Below are positions 54,590-63,482 of a DNA stretch of 64,000 nucleotides, in pieces (within the stretch, counting starts at the first letter, position 1; every line of letters starts with the position of its first letter). This DNA comes from Microlunatus antarcticus (lineage in GTDB: Bacteria; Actinomycetota; Actinomycetes; Propionibacteriales; Propionibacteriaceae), in NCBI RefSeq assembly GCF_014193425.1, contig NZ_JACHZG010000001.1, positions 3,658,001 through 3,722,000 on the forward strand, in the 5' to 3' direction. The translations under genes were made by a program, and so were the position numbers. The notes below the pieces were generated by a model. The model had not been told where the DNA came from. It searched no databases and saw only the letters and a list, made by a program, of their open reading frames with translations.

Positions 54590-54704
54590 GAGGGCACCTT
54601 CTCCGGGGACGACTACACCTCGAGCGTACGCGGGGGTGATGGGAACCTTCTGTCCTCGCTCCGCTCGGACGCGATCGCGCTCCTCGTCCGACGCGTTCGT
54701 CGTC

Positions 54705-54738
54705 ACAGGTGAAGACGAAGAAGCGTGTCTTCACCTGT
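54705..54738 (-). terminator. Hairpin after mca
   Basis: Perfect 12-bp arms ACAGGTGAAGAC (54705-54716) and GTCTTCACCTGT (54727-54738) with a 10-base loop, directly after the mca stop on the minus strand. No long U-run follows, as usual for actinobacterial terminators. Confidence 0.75.
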
Positions 54739-54744
54739 TCCTCC

Positions 54745-55665
54745 TCACCGCGTCGGCGCGCGATCGGCGACGCCGGTGAACAGGTCGTCCTCGGGCAGGT
54801 GGGTCTCCACCGTCGTCCGGGCGAGCTCGAAGTCCTCGGTCGGCCACACCTCGAGCTGCAGGTCCATCGGGATCTGGAACCAGGAGCCCTCCGGGTCGAT
54901 CTGCGTCGCGTGCGCGAGCAGGGCGCGGTCGCGGACCTCGAAGTAGTCCCCGCACGGCACCCGCGTGGTGACCCGGTCCTGCATCGCCGGGTCCGGCGGC
55001 CACCGGCGCAGGCGCTCCGCGTACGGGGACTCCAGCCCGCGCGCGGTCATGGCGGCGTCGAGCGCCTCCGTCTTGGCGAGGTGGAAGGCGAAGGAGTAGT
55101 AGAGCTTCGGCGTCTGCCAGACCGGGCCGAGCTCGGGGTGCCAGTCCGGGTCGGCGGCGTGGTCGTAGGCGGCCACGCTGATCCGGTGGCACATGACGTG
55201 GTCGGGGTGCGGGTAGCCGCCGCGCTCGTCGTACGTCGTCATGACGTGCGGGCGGAGACGGCGGATGACCTGCACCAGCGGGATCGACGCCTCGTCGACG
55301 TCGAGGGTGGCGAAGCTGCCCGGCGGCAGCGGCGGCAGCGGGTCGCCCTCGGGGAGCCCGGAGTCGACGAAGCCGAGCCAGACCTGCTCGATGCCGAGGA
55401 TGTGGCGGGCCGCGTCCATCTCCTGGCGCCGGATCTCGGCGATGTTCGCGAGCACGTCGGGGCGGTCCATGTTCGGGTTGAGGATCGAGCCGCGCTCCCC
55501 GCCGGTGCAGGTCGCGACCATCACCTCCACGCCCTCCGCCACGTAGCGCGCCGTCGTGGCCGCGCCCTTGCTGGACTCGTCGTCGGGGTGGGCGTGCACG
55601 TGGAGCAGCCGCAGCCGCTCACCACGGGCGTCGACACGCAGGGGGGCCTCGTTCACATCCGGCAT
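54745..55665 (-). CDS. mca: Mycothiol S-conjugate amidase
   Basis: 306-aa zinc amidase that cleaves mycothiol adducts to a mercapturic acid and GlcN-Ins, the actinobacterial detoxification route. LLHVHAHPDDESSKGAATTARYV carries the zinc His/Asp-Asp motif, GGERGSILNP and TYDERGGYPHPDHVMCH supply the other ligands and active-site residues; length is typical of Mca rather than of the shorter MshB. ATG 55665 is used; GTG 55656, seven bases after GACGAT, is an alternative leaderless start. Shows that this organism makes mycothiol. Confidence 0.94.
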   Translation of the reverse strand: MPDVNEAPLRVDARGERLRLLHVHAHPDDESSKGAATTARYVAEGVEVMVATCTGGERGSILNPNMDRPDVLANIAEIRRQEMDAARHILGIEQVWLGFVDSGLPEGDPLPPLPPGSFATLDVDEASIPLVQVIRRLRPHVMTTYDERGGYPHPDHVMCHRISVAAYDHAADPDWHPELGPVWQTPKLYYSFAFHLAKTEALDAAMTARGLESPYAERLRRWPPDPAMQDRVTTRVPCGDYFEVRDRALLAHATQIDPEGSWFQIPMDLQLEVWPTEDFELARTTVETHLPEDDLFTGVADRAPTR

Positions 55666-55729
55666 CGTCCCACGCACGCCGAAGCCGTCTCGGCCCGCGA
55701 GCCCTTCGGGGACCGAGGATGATGGGGGC

Positions 55730-56146
55730 GTGACCGAGCCGACGACCGTGGACGCCGCGGCCGCGGAACGTCTCGCCCGCCGCTATCCCCCGCCGCTGGT
55801 CAAGCGCCGGACGAAGATCCTCATCACGGCCGTGGCCACGCTCGTGGCCCTCGGCTGGCTCGTGTGGGCCGCGCTGCTGCACGCCGAGCCGGCCGTCGCC
55901 GGGCAGGTCGCCAGCTATCAGGTCGTGTCCGACACCGCGATCGACGTCGTCATCACCGTCCAGCGCTCCGACCCGTCGCGGCCCGCCACGTGCCGGCTGC
56001 TCGCCCAGTCCACCGACTTCCAGCCGGTGGCCGAGCGGGACGTCCCCATCGAGGCGGGCACGGTCAAGGTCGTCGACACCCGGGTCACCCTCACGACGCT
56101 GCGCCGCGCGACCTCGGCGACCGTCCGGAGCTGCACCTCCCGGTGA
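55730..56146 (+). CDS. DUF4307 family membrane protein
   Basis: 138 residues: cytoplasmic start with RRYPPPLVKRRTKI, one membrane helix (LITAVATLVALGWLVWAALL) and an outer domain with VISYQV-like strand VASYQVVSDTAIDVVITVQRSDPSRPATCRLLAQ, the DUF4307 pattern. Two Cys (in TCRLLAQ and the last residues SCTSR) may form a disulfide. Function unknown; corresponds to Rv1081c. GTG 55730 is six bases after GATGAT (55718-55723). Followed by greA on the same strand after 65 bases. Confidence 0.87.
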   Translation: MTEPTTVDAAAAERLARRYPPPLVKRRTKILITAVATLVALGWLVWAALLHAEPAVAGQVASYQVVSDTAIDVVITVQRSDPSRPATCRLLAQSTDFQPVAERDVPIEAGTVKVVDTRVTLTTLRRATSATVRSCTSR

Positions 56147-56199
56147 GGTGACCGTGAGGGGCGGCGCGTGAGGGGGTGGGGGCCGGGCCCGCACGTTGC

Positions 56200-56205
56200 T
56201 ATCGT
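56200..56205 (+). promoter_or_regulatory. Leaderless-type -10 box of greA
   Basis: TATCGT, then six bases, then the greA ATG at 56212. Confidence 0.6.
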
Positions 56206-56211
56206 GACCGG

Positions 56212-56718
56212 ATGTCCGAGGCCACCACACAGACCATCTGGCTGACGCAGGATGCCTACGACAAGCTGCAGCACGAGCTCGAGCAGCTGTCAGGTCCCGG
56301 CCGCGCCGACGTCACCGCCAAGATCGCCGCCGCACGCGACGAGGGTGACCTCCGCGAGAACGGCGGCTACCACGCGGCCCGCGAGGAGCAGGGCAAGCAG
56401 GAGGCCCGGATCCGCCAGCTGAAGGACATGCTGCGGCGCGCCGAGGTCGGCGAGGCCACGGCCGTCGCCGACGAGGTCGCCCCGGGCACCCGGGTGACGA
56501 TCGCCTTCGACGGGGACGAGAGCGACACCGACACGTTCCTGCTCGGCTCGCGCGAGGTGCTCGGCGCCGACGACCTCGACACCAACGTCTACAGCCCCCA
56601 GTCCCCGCTCGGCTCCGCGATCCTCGGGAAGAAGAAGGGCGACCTCGCGACGTACGAGGCCCCCAACGGCAGCAAGATCAACGTCACCGTGGTGAAGGTC
56701 GAGCCCTACGGCGGCTAG
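56212..56718 (+). CDS. greA: Transcription elongation factor GreA
   Basis: 168 residues: N-terminal coiled-coil hairpin whose acidic tip (EGDLRENGGYHAAREEQGK) enters the RNA polymerase secondary channel to stimulate RNA cleavage and rescue arrested complexes, and a C-terminal FKBP-like domain (YSPQSPLGSAILGKKKGDLATYEAPNG). ATG 56212 gives the normal N-terminus and lies six bases after TATCGT. Corresponds to Rv1080c at the end of the conserved block. Confidence 0.96.
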   Translation: MSEATTQTIWLTQDAYDKLQHELEQLSGPGRADVTAKIAAARDEGDLRENGGYHAAREEQGKQEARIRQLKDMLRRAEVGEATAVADEVAPGTRVTIAFDGDESDTDTFLLGSREVLGADDLDTNVYSPQSPLGSAILGKKKGDLATYEAPNGSKINVTVVKVEPYGG

Positions 56719-56731
56719 CCGCACCCGGTCC

Positions 56732-56800
56732 TCCCGGAAAGTGGTCACTCCGGGCCTCCAAAACCCGGCTGGAGACTGCCGGAATGACCACTTGCCGGGA
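56732..56800. terminator. Long bidirectional hairpin between greA and the DUF2089 gene
   Basis: Outer arms 56732-56753 and 56779-56800 pair at 20 of 22 positions; an inner CTCCA/TGGAG stem closes the loop. It sits 14 bases after the greA stop and 12 before the convergent stop. Its design resembles the hairpin at 13419-13490. Confidence 0.8.
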
Positions 56801-56811
56801 GAAGGCGGGGC

Positions 56812-57222
56812 TCAGAGGTTCGCGAGGAGCTCCTGGGCGGCGTCGGGGGTGAGGGCGCCGGAGGCGACCTCGGAGAGGATCTGCTCGCGGGTCAGCACGG
56901 TCGGGGCCTCCTCGACGCCGGCGAGGCCGAGCTTGCGCAGCAGGTCGTTGAACCGGGCCCGCGCCGTCGGGTACGAGACGCCGAGGTGCTTCTCGACCTC
57001 GCGCAGGTTGCCGCGCGAGGCGAGGAACACCCGGAGCAGCTCGCTCTCGCGGTCGTCCAGCGCGCAGTAGTCGCAGGGCGCGAAGAGGCCGGCCAGCTCG
57101 GTGCCGCAGGTCCCGCAGCCGAGCCGCGTCACCGCCAGCTGGTCGCCGCACACGGGGCAGGCGCTGGGCGCGCGGTGCCGGTGCGGGTCGGTCGCCCGGA
57201 CGCGCTCCCCCACGCCGGTCAC
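56812..57222 (-). CDS. DUF2089 family zinc-ribbon/HTH protein
   Basis: 136 residues: zinc-ribbon with CPVCGDQLAVTRLGCGTCGTEL followed by FAPCDYCALDDRESELLRVFLASRGNLREVEKHLGVSYPTARARFNDLLRKLGL, a helix-turn-helix segment. DUF2089 proteins are presumed regulators. The GTG at 57222 overlaps the stop of the DUF4097 gene as GTGA, so the pair is translationally coupled; DUF2089 with DUF4097 is a recurrent pair in Gram-positive bacteria. C-terminal tail LTREQILSEVASGALTPDAAQELLANL resembles a SHOCT-like oligomerisation motif. Confidence 0.87.
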   Translation of the reverse strand: MTGVGERVRATDPHRHRAPSACPVCGDQLAVTRLGCGTCGTELAGLFAPCDYCALDDRESELLRVFLASRGNLREVEKHLGVSYPTARARFNDLLRKLGLAGVEEAPTVLTREQILSEVASGALTPDAAQELLANL

Positions 57223-58202
57223 GCGCCGCTCGTCGAGGACGCGGCGTCGGAACCGACCCGGACCTGGGCGTGCCCCATGACGACCTCGACGTCGAGCCGG
57301 GCGTTCCCGTTGCCCATGACGACCTCGTCGCCCGCCCCGCTGTGGCCGCCGGCCCAGCTCACCCGCCCCAGCTGGGCGTCGCTCTTGACCGTGACGTTCG
57401 AGTCGTCGCCGAGCGTGATCGACAGCGAGCCCGACTCCGCCCGGACGCGGTGCCGACCCTGCGTGATCGTGCCCTTGATGGTGGCCGACCCGGCCTGGAC
57501 CAGCACGTCGTTCACCTCGGTGACGTCGAGCAGCTTGGCGCCGCCGGCCGTCACCCGGATCTTGCCGAGGTGCGGCACGCGCTCCGTGCTCAGCTGACCA
57601 GCGGTCACCTCGACGTCCACCGTGAGCGCCGGGTTGACCCGGATCAGCAGCTCCTTGCCGAGGCCGAGCGCGCGGACGTCCTCGAGGCTGCGCGGCACGC
57701 CCCGCAGGATGCTGAAGCCGTCGAGGCTCGGGCCGATCTCGCCGTCGCTCGAGACCTCCAGCGTGGTCCCGTTGCGGCGCAGCACGTGGGGCCCGTCGGC
57801 CGACAGCGTGGCGACCGAGGTCTCGCCGACGATGCGGACGCGTCGCCCGACCGCGCGGACGGAGACACGCTCCACCCCGTTGGCGGCCTTGCCGCGCGGC
57901 TCGGAGGCCACGGGCGGGTCGGCGGGCGTCCCGCCGGCCGGCTCGACCGGCTGCCCGACGCTCTCCCGCGCGAACGTCGCGTGCTGCGGCCGGTCGGTCG
58001 CCGCCGCCCACGGGTCGCTCTCGGCGTCGTCGTGGGTGGTGGTCGTCCGGTCCACGGGCTCGGCCGCGACGCCGACGGGCTCCGAGCGGTCCTCCACGGG
58101 CGCGGCCTTCAGGGCGTCGATCCGACGGGCGGCCTCGGAGGCGTCGATGCGCCCCGCTGCCAGGTCGCCGAGGATCGCGGTCATCAACGGGTCAGGGCTC
58201 AT
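57219..58202 (-). CDS. DUF4097 beta-helix-like protein
   Basis: 327 residues. N-terminal ~30 residues ([26 protein letters not shown]) form a short SHOCT-like helical motif, a ~90-residue polar linker follows, then a C-terminal repetitive beta domain ([23 protein letters not shown] ... [29 protein letters not shown] ... [23 protein letters not shown]) typical of DUF4097 adhesin-like folds. No signal peptide or membrane helix, so cytoplasmic. ATG 58202 has TACATT seven bases upstream on the minus strand and a palindromic element beyond it; the frame's extension to 58331 crosses those elements. Confidence 0.83.
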   Translation of the reverse strand: MSPDPLMTAILGDLAAGRIDASEAARRIDALKAAPVEDRSEPVGVAAEPVDRTTTTHDDAESDPWAAATDRPQHATFARESVGQPVEPAGGTPADPPVASEPRGKAANGVERVSVRAVGRRVRIVGETSVATLSADGPHVLRRNGTTLEVSSDGEIGPSLDGFSILRGVPRSLEDVRALGLGKELLIRVNPALTVDVEVTAGQLSTERVPHLGKIRVTAGGAKLLDVTEVNDVLVQAGSATIKGTITQGRHRVRAESGSLSITLGDDSNVTVKSDAQLGRVSWAGGHSGAGDEVVMGNGNARLDVEVVMGHAQVRVGSDAASSTSGA

Positions 58203-58209
58203 GACCACA

Positions 58210-58253
58210 AATGTAAAGCGGACCTTTCCAGAGTGGAAGATCTTCGCTCCACT
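58210..58253. promoter_or_regulatory. DUF4097 promoter with palindromic operator candidates
   Basis: Minus-strand -10 TACATT (58215-58210). Just upstream are TTCCA-GAG-TGGAA (58226-58238), GAAGATCTTC (58236-58245, perfect palindrome) and AGTGGA-N10-TCCACT (58232-58253). The DUF2089 protein or the divergent MarR protein are candidates to bind here. Confidence 0.5.
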
Positions 58254-58330
58254 ATCAGGGCGGGGCCGGGGTCGGGACAGTTCCTGTGCGCCTGCGGAGC
58301 CGACACTTGCTTGGGCCACACACCTACTCA

Positions 58331-58336
58331 TATGCT
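58331..58336 (+). promoter_or_regulatory. Leaderless-type -10 box of the marR gene
   Basis: TATGCT, six bases, then ATG 58343. Confidence 0.6.
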
Positions 58337-58342
58337 TGTCCC

Positions 58343-58801
58343 ATGCAATCGACTTCGGACGCGACGCTGGCCGCGGCGTCCGCCACCCAGGTCGTCGACT
58401 CCCTCCTGAGCACGACGATGACCATCGGCCGGCTGATGCGGCAGCGCCTCGCGGGCGACCAGCTCGAGCCGGCCACGTACTGGGTCCTCAAGAACCTCGC
58501 GGCCGGCGCCCTCCGCGTCACCGCGCTCGCGTCGAGCACCCAGCTGGACACCTCCACCGTGTCGCGCCACGTCACCCAGCTCGAGCAGTCCGGCCTCGTC
58601 GAGCGGACCCAGGACCCCGACGACGGGCGTGCCCAGCGCGTCGGGCTCACCGAGGAGGGTCGTACGCAGCTCGCGGCCTCCACGGCCCGGCGCCGCGAGG
58701 TGCTCACCGACAGCCTCGACGACTGGGACACCGCCGACCTCGCCGACCTCGAACGTCTCCTCGGCCGCTTCGTCGCCAGCGTCGAGTCCCGGACCCGCTG
58801 A
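58343..58801 (+). CDS. MarR-family transcriptional regulator
   Basis: 152-aa winged-helix dimer. [63 protein letters not shown] is the MarR recognition helix and wing. It lies 59 bases upstream of a DHA2 drug exporter on the same strand, the usual regulator-pump pairing, so it probably represses both genes and is released by a pump substrate. ATG 58343 fits a leaderless start. Confidence 0.93.
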   Translation: MQSTSDATLAAASATQVVDSLLSTTMTIGRLMRQRLAGDQLEPATYWVLKNLAAGALRVTALASSTQLDTSTVSRHVTQLEQSGLVERTQDPDDGRAQRVGLTEEGRTQLAASTARRREVLTDSLDDWDTADLADLERLLGRFVASVESRTR

Positions 58802-58860
58802 CGCGCCCGGCCTCACCAGTACCCGCCGTCACCACCAGAACCAGCAGACAGAGAACGCCC

Positions 58861-60531
58861 ATGAGCTCGTACGAACCCCGCCGCGCCCTCGCGGACGCCC
58901 CGACCGGCACGCCGTCCAGCACGACAGCCGCCACCGCCGACCCGACCCCGAGCGGTGACTACCTCAGCCACCGCCAGATCCTCGTGGTCATCGGCGGCCT
59001 GATGGCGGGCATGTTCCTGGCGGCCCTCGACCAGAGCATCGTCGGCGTCGCGCTGCCCAAGATCACCTCCGAGCTCGGCGGGCTGGACAAGCTGTCCTGG
59101 GTCGTCACCGCCTACCTCCTCACCTCGACCGCGGCCACGCCGCTGTGGGGCAAGATCTCCGACCTGCGCGGTCGCCGGCCGATCTTCCAGGCCGCGATCG
59201 TCGTGTTCCTGGTCGGCTCGGTGATCTGCGGCTTCGCGCTGCCGCTCTCCACCGCGCTCGGCCTGCCCGGCATCGACGTGATGATCTTCGGCCGTGCGGT
59301 GCAGGGCCTCGGCGGCGGCGGGCTGATGTCCCTCGCGCTCGCCGTCATCGGCGACGTGATCCCGCCCCGCGAGCGCGGCCGCTACCAGGGCCTCTTCGGC
59401 GCCGTCTTCGGCGTCTCCTCGGTCGCGGGCCCCCTGCTCGGCGGGCTCTTCACCGACCACCTGGGCTGGGAGTGGATCTTCTTCATCAACCTGCCGATCG
59501 GTGCGGCCGCGCTGGTGGTCACGTCCTTCGCGCTCAAGCTGCACCACGTCAAGCGGGAGGCCACCGTCGACTACCTCGGCGCGGCCACCATCGTCGGCGC
59601 GGTCACGAGCCTGGTGCTCTACCTGAGCTGGGCGGGTCCCGACCTCGGGTGGACCTCGGCCACCGGGCTCGGCCTCCTCGCCGCCGTCGTCGTGCTGGCC
59701 GTGCTCTTCGTGCTCGTCGAGCGTCGCGCCGCGGAGCCGATCATCCCGCTGGAGCTCTTCCGCTCCTGGACCTTCGTCTCCAACGTCGGCTTCGCGATGA
59801 TCATGGGCGTCGCGATGTTCGGCGGGCTGATCTACCTGCCGATCTACCTGCAGGCGGTCAAGGGCATGAGCGCGACCGAGTCGGGTCTGGCCATGCTGCC
59901 GCTGGTCGTCGGGATCTTCGCGACCTCGATCTCGGGCGGGCAGATCATGAGCCGGACCGGGCGCTACAAGTGGATGCCGGTCACCGGGGCGGTCGTCGTG
60001 GGCGCGGCGTTCGTCGGGCTGTCCCGGATCGCCGTGGACACCGGCTACCCGTACGTCGCCGTGCTGATGTTCGTCTTCGGCGCCGGGCTCGGGCTGACCA
60101 TGCAGGTCGTCGTGACCGCGGTCCAGAACAGCGTCGACCGCCGGCACATGGGGGTCGCCACCGCCGCGGTGACCTTCTTCCGCTCGATGGGCGGCGCGGT
60201 CGGGACGGCTCTCTTCGGCGCCATCCTCAACCTGCGGCTGGCCCACCACCTGGCGGCGGTCATCCCGGCCGGTGCCGGCGCCGAGGCCGGCGCCGCCACG
60301 AGCTCGATCAGCGACGTCAGCGCCATCCAGGCGCTGCCCGAGCCGGTCCGCACCTGGGTCCTGACCGCCTTCACCCAGGCGATGGACGACCTGTTCCTCG
60401 TCGCGGTGCCCTTCCTCGGGGTCGCGCTGGTCATCGCGCTGCTGATGCGCGAGAAGCCGCTGGGCGGTCGGGAGACGCCGGACCCGGCGACCCTCGAGGC
60501 CAGCGACGAGCTGGTCGGCTCCGTCCACTGA
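58861..60531 (+). CDS. MFS drug exporter, DHA2 (EmrB/QacA) family
   Basis: 556 residues, 14 predicted membrane helices. Family motifs are visible: [13 protein letters not shown] in helix 1 (DHA2 motif D1), [13 protein letters not shown] (MFS motif A), [22 protein letters not shown] (motif B) and [25 protein letters not shown] (motif C of antiporters). Expected to export toxic compounds in exchange for protons. The first ~35 residues are a polar cytoplasmic extension. Probably in an operon with the marR gene. Substrate unknown. Confidence 0.93.
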   Translation: MSSYEPRRALADAPTGTPSSTTAATADPTPSGDYLSHRQILVVIGGLMAGMFLAALDQSIVGVALPKITSELGGLDKLSWVVTAYLLTSTAATPLWGKISDLRGRRPIFQAAIVVFLVGSVICGFALPLSTALGLPGIDVMIFGRAVQGLGGGGLMSLALAVIGDVIPPRERGRYQGLFGAVFGVSSVAGPLLGGLFTDHLGWEWIFFINLPIGAAALVVTSFALKLHHVKREATVDYLGAATIVGAVTSLVLYLSWAGPDLGWTSATGLGLLAAVVVLAVLFVLVERRAAEPIIPLELFRSWTFVSNVGFAMIMGVAMFGGLIYLPIYLQAVKGMSATESGLAMLPLVVGIFATSISGGQIMSRTGRYKWMPVTGAVVVGAAFVGLSRIAVDTGYPYVAVLMFVFGAGLGLTMQVVVTAVQNSVDRRHMGVATAAVTFFRSMGGAVGTALFGAILNLRLAHHLAAVIPAGAGAEAGAATSSISDVSAIQALPEPVRTWVLTAFTQAMDDLFLVAVPFLGVALVIALLMREKPLGGRETPDPATLEASDELVGSVH

Positions 60532-60756
60532 GACCGGCTCGACACACTTCGCACGGCCGCCGTACGAGAGCGCAACGGTCTCGTCTCGGACTTCACCCGG
60601 ATTAGGAAAAGGGTCGGGGCCGGTGGCACATTGGAGGGGCGGGTGAGGTGGGGCACCTTAGCGGTGCTCGATGCGTTGTGCCTCGTGGGACCACGTCCGC
60701 CTGCCCCCGCTGGCGCCACCGAGTCCATCCGGACGCACCTGAGGAGACGACACCCG

Positions 60757-62004
60757 ATGCCGACCCGACGACACCTGGCCGCTGGTGGCCTGGTCTCCGC
60801 AGTCATCCTGCTCGCCGTGAGCGCGGGGTGCGGCACCGTGCCCGACGCCTCCGGCACGACCGGCCAGAGCCCGGCCCCGGGCAGCACCACCCAGCCGGCG
60901 ACCTCGCCCTCCCCCTCGGCGACCCCGACGACCCCCGCGGTCAAGCTGACCGCGAACGTCGACGACGGCGAGGACGGCGTGAAGGTCTCGACCGTGGTCA
61001 GCGCCAAGGCCAGCCTCGGCAAGCTGTCGAAGGTCGAGCTCGCGTACAAGTACACCGACACCAAGGGGAAGGCCCAGAAGGGCACCCTCAAGGGCTCGAT
61101 GAACAAGGCGAAGACGAGCTGGACCGCCGCCGACCGCCTCGAGCCCGCCGGCACGTACGACCTCACGATGACCGGCAAGAACACCGCCGGGCAGAGCACC
61201 TCGGAGAAGACGAGCTTCAAGACCCAGTCGCTCGCGCTGAGCAAGCAGGTCTTCCCCGAGATCTACCCCCTCGACGGCAGCAAGGTCGGCGTGGGCATGC
61301 CGGCCATCGTGCGCTTCGACACCCCGGTCTCCGACAAGAAGTCGATCGAGAAGAACCTGCACGTCACCACGACGCCCAAGCAGACCGGCAGCTGGCACTG
61401 GTACGGCAACCAGGAGGTGCACTGGCGTCCGAAGTCGTACTGGAAGCCGGGCACCAAGGTCGTCGTCGACGCCGACATCAACGGGGTCAGCGCCGGCAAC
61501 GGCACCTACGGGCAGAAGTCGTCCAAGACCGACTTCACCGTCGGGCGCAAGTTCGTGATCAAGGTCAACCTCAAGTCCGACTACGCCACGGTCTACAAGA
61601 ACGACAAGAAGGTCCGCAGCATCCCCGTGACCGGCGGCAAGCCGGGCTGGACGACCCGCAGCGGCACCAAGCTGATCATGGCCAAGGAGTACAACAAGGT
61701 CATGACCAACGAGCAGATCGGGGCCGAGGAGGACTACAGCCTCACGGCGGCGTACGCCATGCGGCTCACGAACTCCGGCGAGTTCCTGCACTCGGCGCCC
61801 TGGAGCACGGCCAGCCAGGGTCGCGCGAACGTCAGCCACGGCTGCGTGGGCATGAGCATCGCCAACTCGCGCTACCTGATCGAGAACACGCTCATCGGCG
61901 ACCCGGTCGTCACCACGGGCTCGAGCAAGGGCATCGAGGCCGGTAACGGCTACTCCGACTGGAACGCCTCGTTCAACGAGTACAAGAAGGGCTCGGCCCT
62001 CTGA
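60757..62004 (+). CDS. L,D-transpeptidase lipoprotein (YkuD domain)
   Basis: 415 residues. Lipoprotein signal with VSAGC lipobox near residue 24, a Thr/Pro/Ser-rich tether, an Ig-like domain (~60-140), a second domain (KQVFPEIYPLDGSKVGVGMPAIVRFDTPVSDK ... WHWYGNQEVHWRPKSYWKPGT) and the YkuD catalytic domain ending in HSAPWSTASQGRANVSHGCVGMS with catalytic Cys in SHGC. It forms 3-3 cross-links in peptidoglycan, as in mycobacterial LdtMt2 which has the same Ig-Ig-YkuD plan. ATG 60757 follows GAGGAGA. The 225-base leader (60532-60756) holds no gene; it may carry the promoter near GGATTAGGAAAAG. Confidence 0.94.
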   Translation: MPTRRHLAAGGLVSAVILLAVSAGCGTVPDASGTTGQSPAPGSTTQPATSPSPSATPTTPAVKLTANVDDGEDGVKVSTVVSAKASLGKLSKVELAYKYTDTKGKAQKGTLKGSMNKAKTSWTAADRLEPAGTYDLTMTGKNTAGQSTSEKTSFKTQSLALSKQVFPEIYPLDGSKVGVGMPAIVRFDTPVSDKKSIEKNLHVTTTPKQTGSWHWYGNQEVHWRPKSYWKPGTKVVVDADINGVSAGNGTYGQKSSKTDFTVGRKFVIKVNLKSDYATVYKNDKKVRSIPVTGGKPGWTTRSGTKLIMAKEYNKVMTNEQIGAEEDYSLTAAYAMRLTNSGEFLHSAPWSTASQGRANVSHGCVGMSIANSRYLIENTLIGDPVVTTGSSKGIEAGNGYSDWNASFNEYKKGSAL

Positions 62005-62016
62005 GGCTGAACCTCT

Positions 62017-62067
62017 GAACGCCACGAAGGGCGGGTCCGGCTCACGCCGGGCCCGCCCTTCGCGTTC
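62017..62067 (+). terminator. Terminator after the L,D-transpeptidase gene
   Basis: Arms 62017-62041 and 62046-62067 pair almost throughout (GAACGC...CGAAGGGCGGG...CCGGC with its inverse) around a TCAC loop. Begins 12 bases after the stop. Confidence 0.85.
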
Positions 62068-62111
62068 ATCGGTGCGGGTACGCCCTGCAGTCCCCCTGAA
62101 CCCGGGCTACG

Positions 62112-62131
62112 CCCCCTGAGCCTGTCGAGCG
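62112..62131 (+). repeat. Dispersed repeat copy, partly degenerate
   Basis: CCCCCTGAGCCTGTCGAGCG, followed at once by a half copy (GCCCCCTGAGC). Same orientation as the other copies; lies between a terminator and the AI-2E-family gene. Confidence 0.65.
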
Positions 62132-62148
62132 CGCCCCCTGAGCCGCCG

Positions 62149-63387
62149 TCAGCGGGACACGACCGACGTCTCCGGGTTGGGCAGCTCGTCGGAGAGGTGC
62201 TGGACGAACGTCTTGACGAAGGCCAGCATCGGCACCGCGAAGAGGGCACCGATGATGCCGCCGAGGATGATGCCGATGGCGATCGCGAGCAGCACGGCGA
62301 GCGGGTGGATCTTGACCGCCCGGCCCATGAGGAAGGGCTGCAGGATGTGGCTCTCGAGCTCCATCACGAGGACGATCGCGCCGAGCATGAACAGGGCCTG
62401 GACCCAGCCCAGCGCGACGAGGGCCACGAGCACGGCGACGAAGCCGGACACGAAGGCCCCGACGATCGGGACGAAGGCGCCGAGGAAGACCAGGGCGGCC
62501 AGCGCCGGCGCCGCCGGCACCCCGATGATCAGCGCGGCGATCAGCACGCCCACGCCGTCGGCCAGCGCGACGAGGATGGTCGCCCGGACGTAGGACGAGA
62601 GCGACTGCCAGCCGTTGAGGGCGGCGCGGTCCACGCGGGCCCGCGACTTCCGCGGGAAGAACCGCAGCAGGAACGCGAAGATCTCGCGGCCGTTGTGGAG
62701 GAAGTAGAACAGCGAGAACAGCGCCAGGGCGAAGCCCGCGAGGAAGTGCCCGACGGACGACCCGATCTCGGCCGCGTACGTGGTGATCGTGTCCTGGCTC
62801 GTCTTCACCCAGTCCGTGATGCGGGTGACCCACTCGTTCGGGTTGAAGTACGTGGCGCTGACGTGCAGCGGCCCGTTCTGGAGCCAGTTGGCGAGCTGGT
62901 TGAAGCCCGTGGTGACGTTCGTGCCCAGGGTCGACGACTGAGAGACGATCGAGCTGACGATCAGGAACAGCACGCCCGCGATGACCACGAGACCGCCGAG
63001 CACGGTGATCGCGGTCGCGAGGCCGCGGTTGACGCCCCAGGTGTGGAGGCGCTTCGTCACCGGCAGGAGCAGCGCGGTGAGCAGCACGGCGACCAGCAGC
63101 GGGATGGTGACCTCGGAGAGGAACGCCAGCACGTACGCGATCCCCGCGACCATGATCGCGACGACGATGACCCGCCAGCCCCAGGCCGCGGCCACGTGCA
63201 GGCCGTCCGGCACCGCCTCGTTGAAGCGCGAGTTCACGTCCTCGACGTGGACGGAGACCTCCGGGATCTCCGCGACGTCGGTGTCGGCCCCGTCGCCCCG
63301 GGTACCGGTCCTGGTCGGGAGCAGCGCCGGTGGGATCGCGCCGCCTCCGCCACCGATCCTGCGGCGGAGCTGGTCCATGAACGTCAC
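62149..63387 (-). CDS. AI-2E family (UPF0118) transporter
   Basis: 412 residues with a ~65-residue polar N-terminus and eight hydrophobic segments. The family's C-terminal block FLGAFVPIVGAFVSGFVAVLVAL and LVMELESHILQPFLMGRAVKIHPLAVLLAI (E..HILQP motif) is clear. Members export autoinducer-2 or act as Na+/H+ antiporters; which applies cannot be told. GTG 63387 has GAGGAG nine bases upstream; ATG 63378 is an alternative. Divergent from the MFS gene at the window end. Confidence 0.9.
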   Translation of the reverse strand: MTFMDQLRRRIGGGGGAIPPALLPTRTGTRGDGADTDVAEIPEVSVHVEDVNSRFNEAVPDGLHVAAAWGWRVIVVAIMVAGIAYVLAFLSEVTIPLLVAVLLTALLLPVTKRLHTWGVNRGLATAITVLGGLVVIAGVLFLIVSSIVSQSSTLGTNVTTGFNQLANWLQNGPLHVSATYFNPNEWVTRITDWVKTSQDTITTYAAEIGSSVGHFLAGFALALFSLFYFLHNGREIFAFLLRFFPRKSRARVDRAALNGWQSLSSYVRATILVALADGVGVLIAALIIGVPAAPALAALVFLGAFVPIVGAFVSGFVAVLVALVALGWVQALFMLGAIVLVMELESHILQPFLMGRAVKIHPLAVLLAIAIGIILGGIIGALFAVPMLAFVKTFVQHLSDELPNPETSVVSR

Positions 63388-63482
63388 GCTTCTGCTCTCC
63401 TCGTGCTCGGTGAGGGGCCCGAGACGGCTCAACGTTAGTGGTCGGACCGCGTTCTCCCGGCCGATGCGGGCACACTGTCCCG

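Noticed and set aside
56812-58011. A 399-codon minus-strand frame running from DUF2089 into the DUF4097 region
   Set aside because: Only its last 136 codons are DUF2089; the rest is out of frame with the well-supported DUF4097 protein, and the GTGA overlap marks the true junction.
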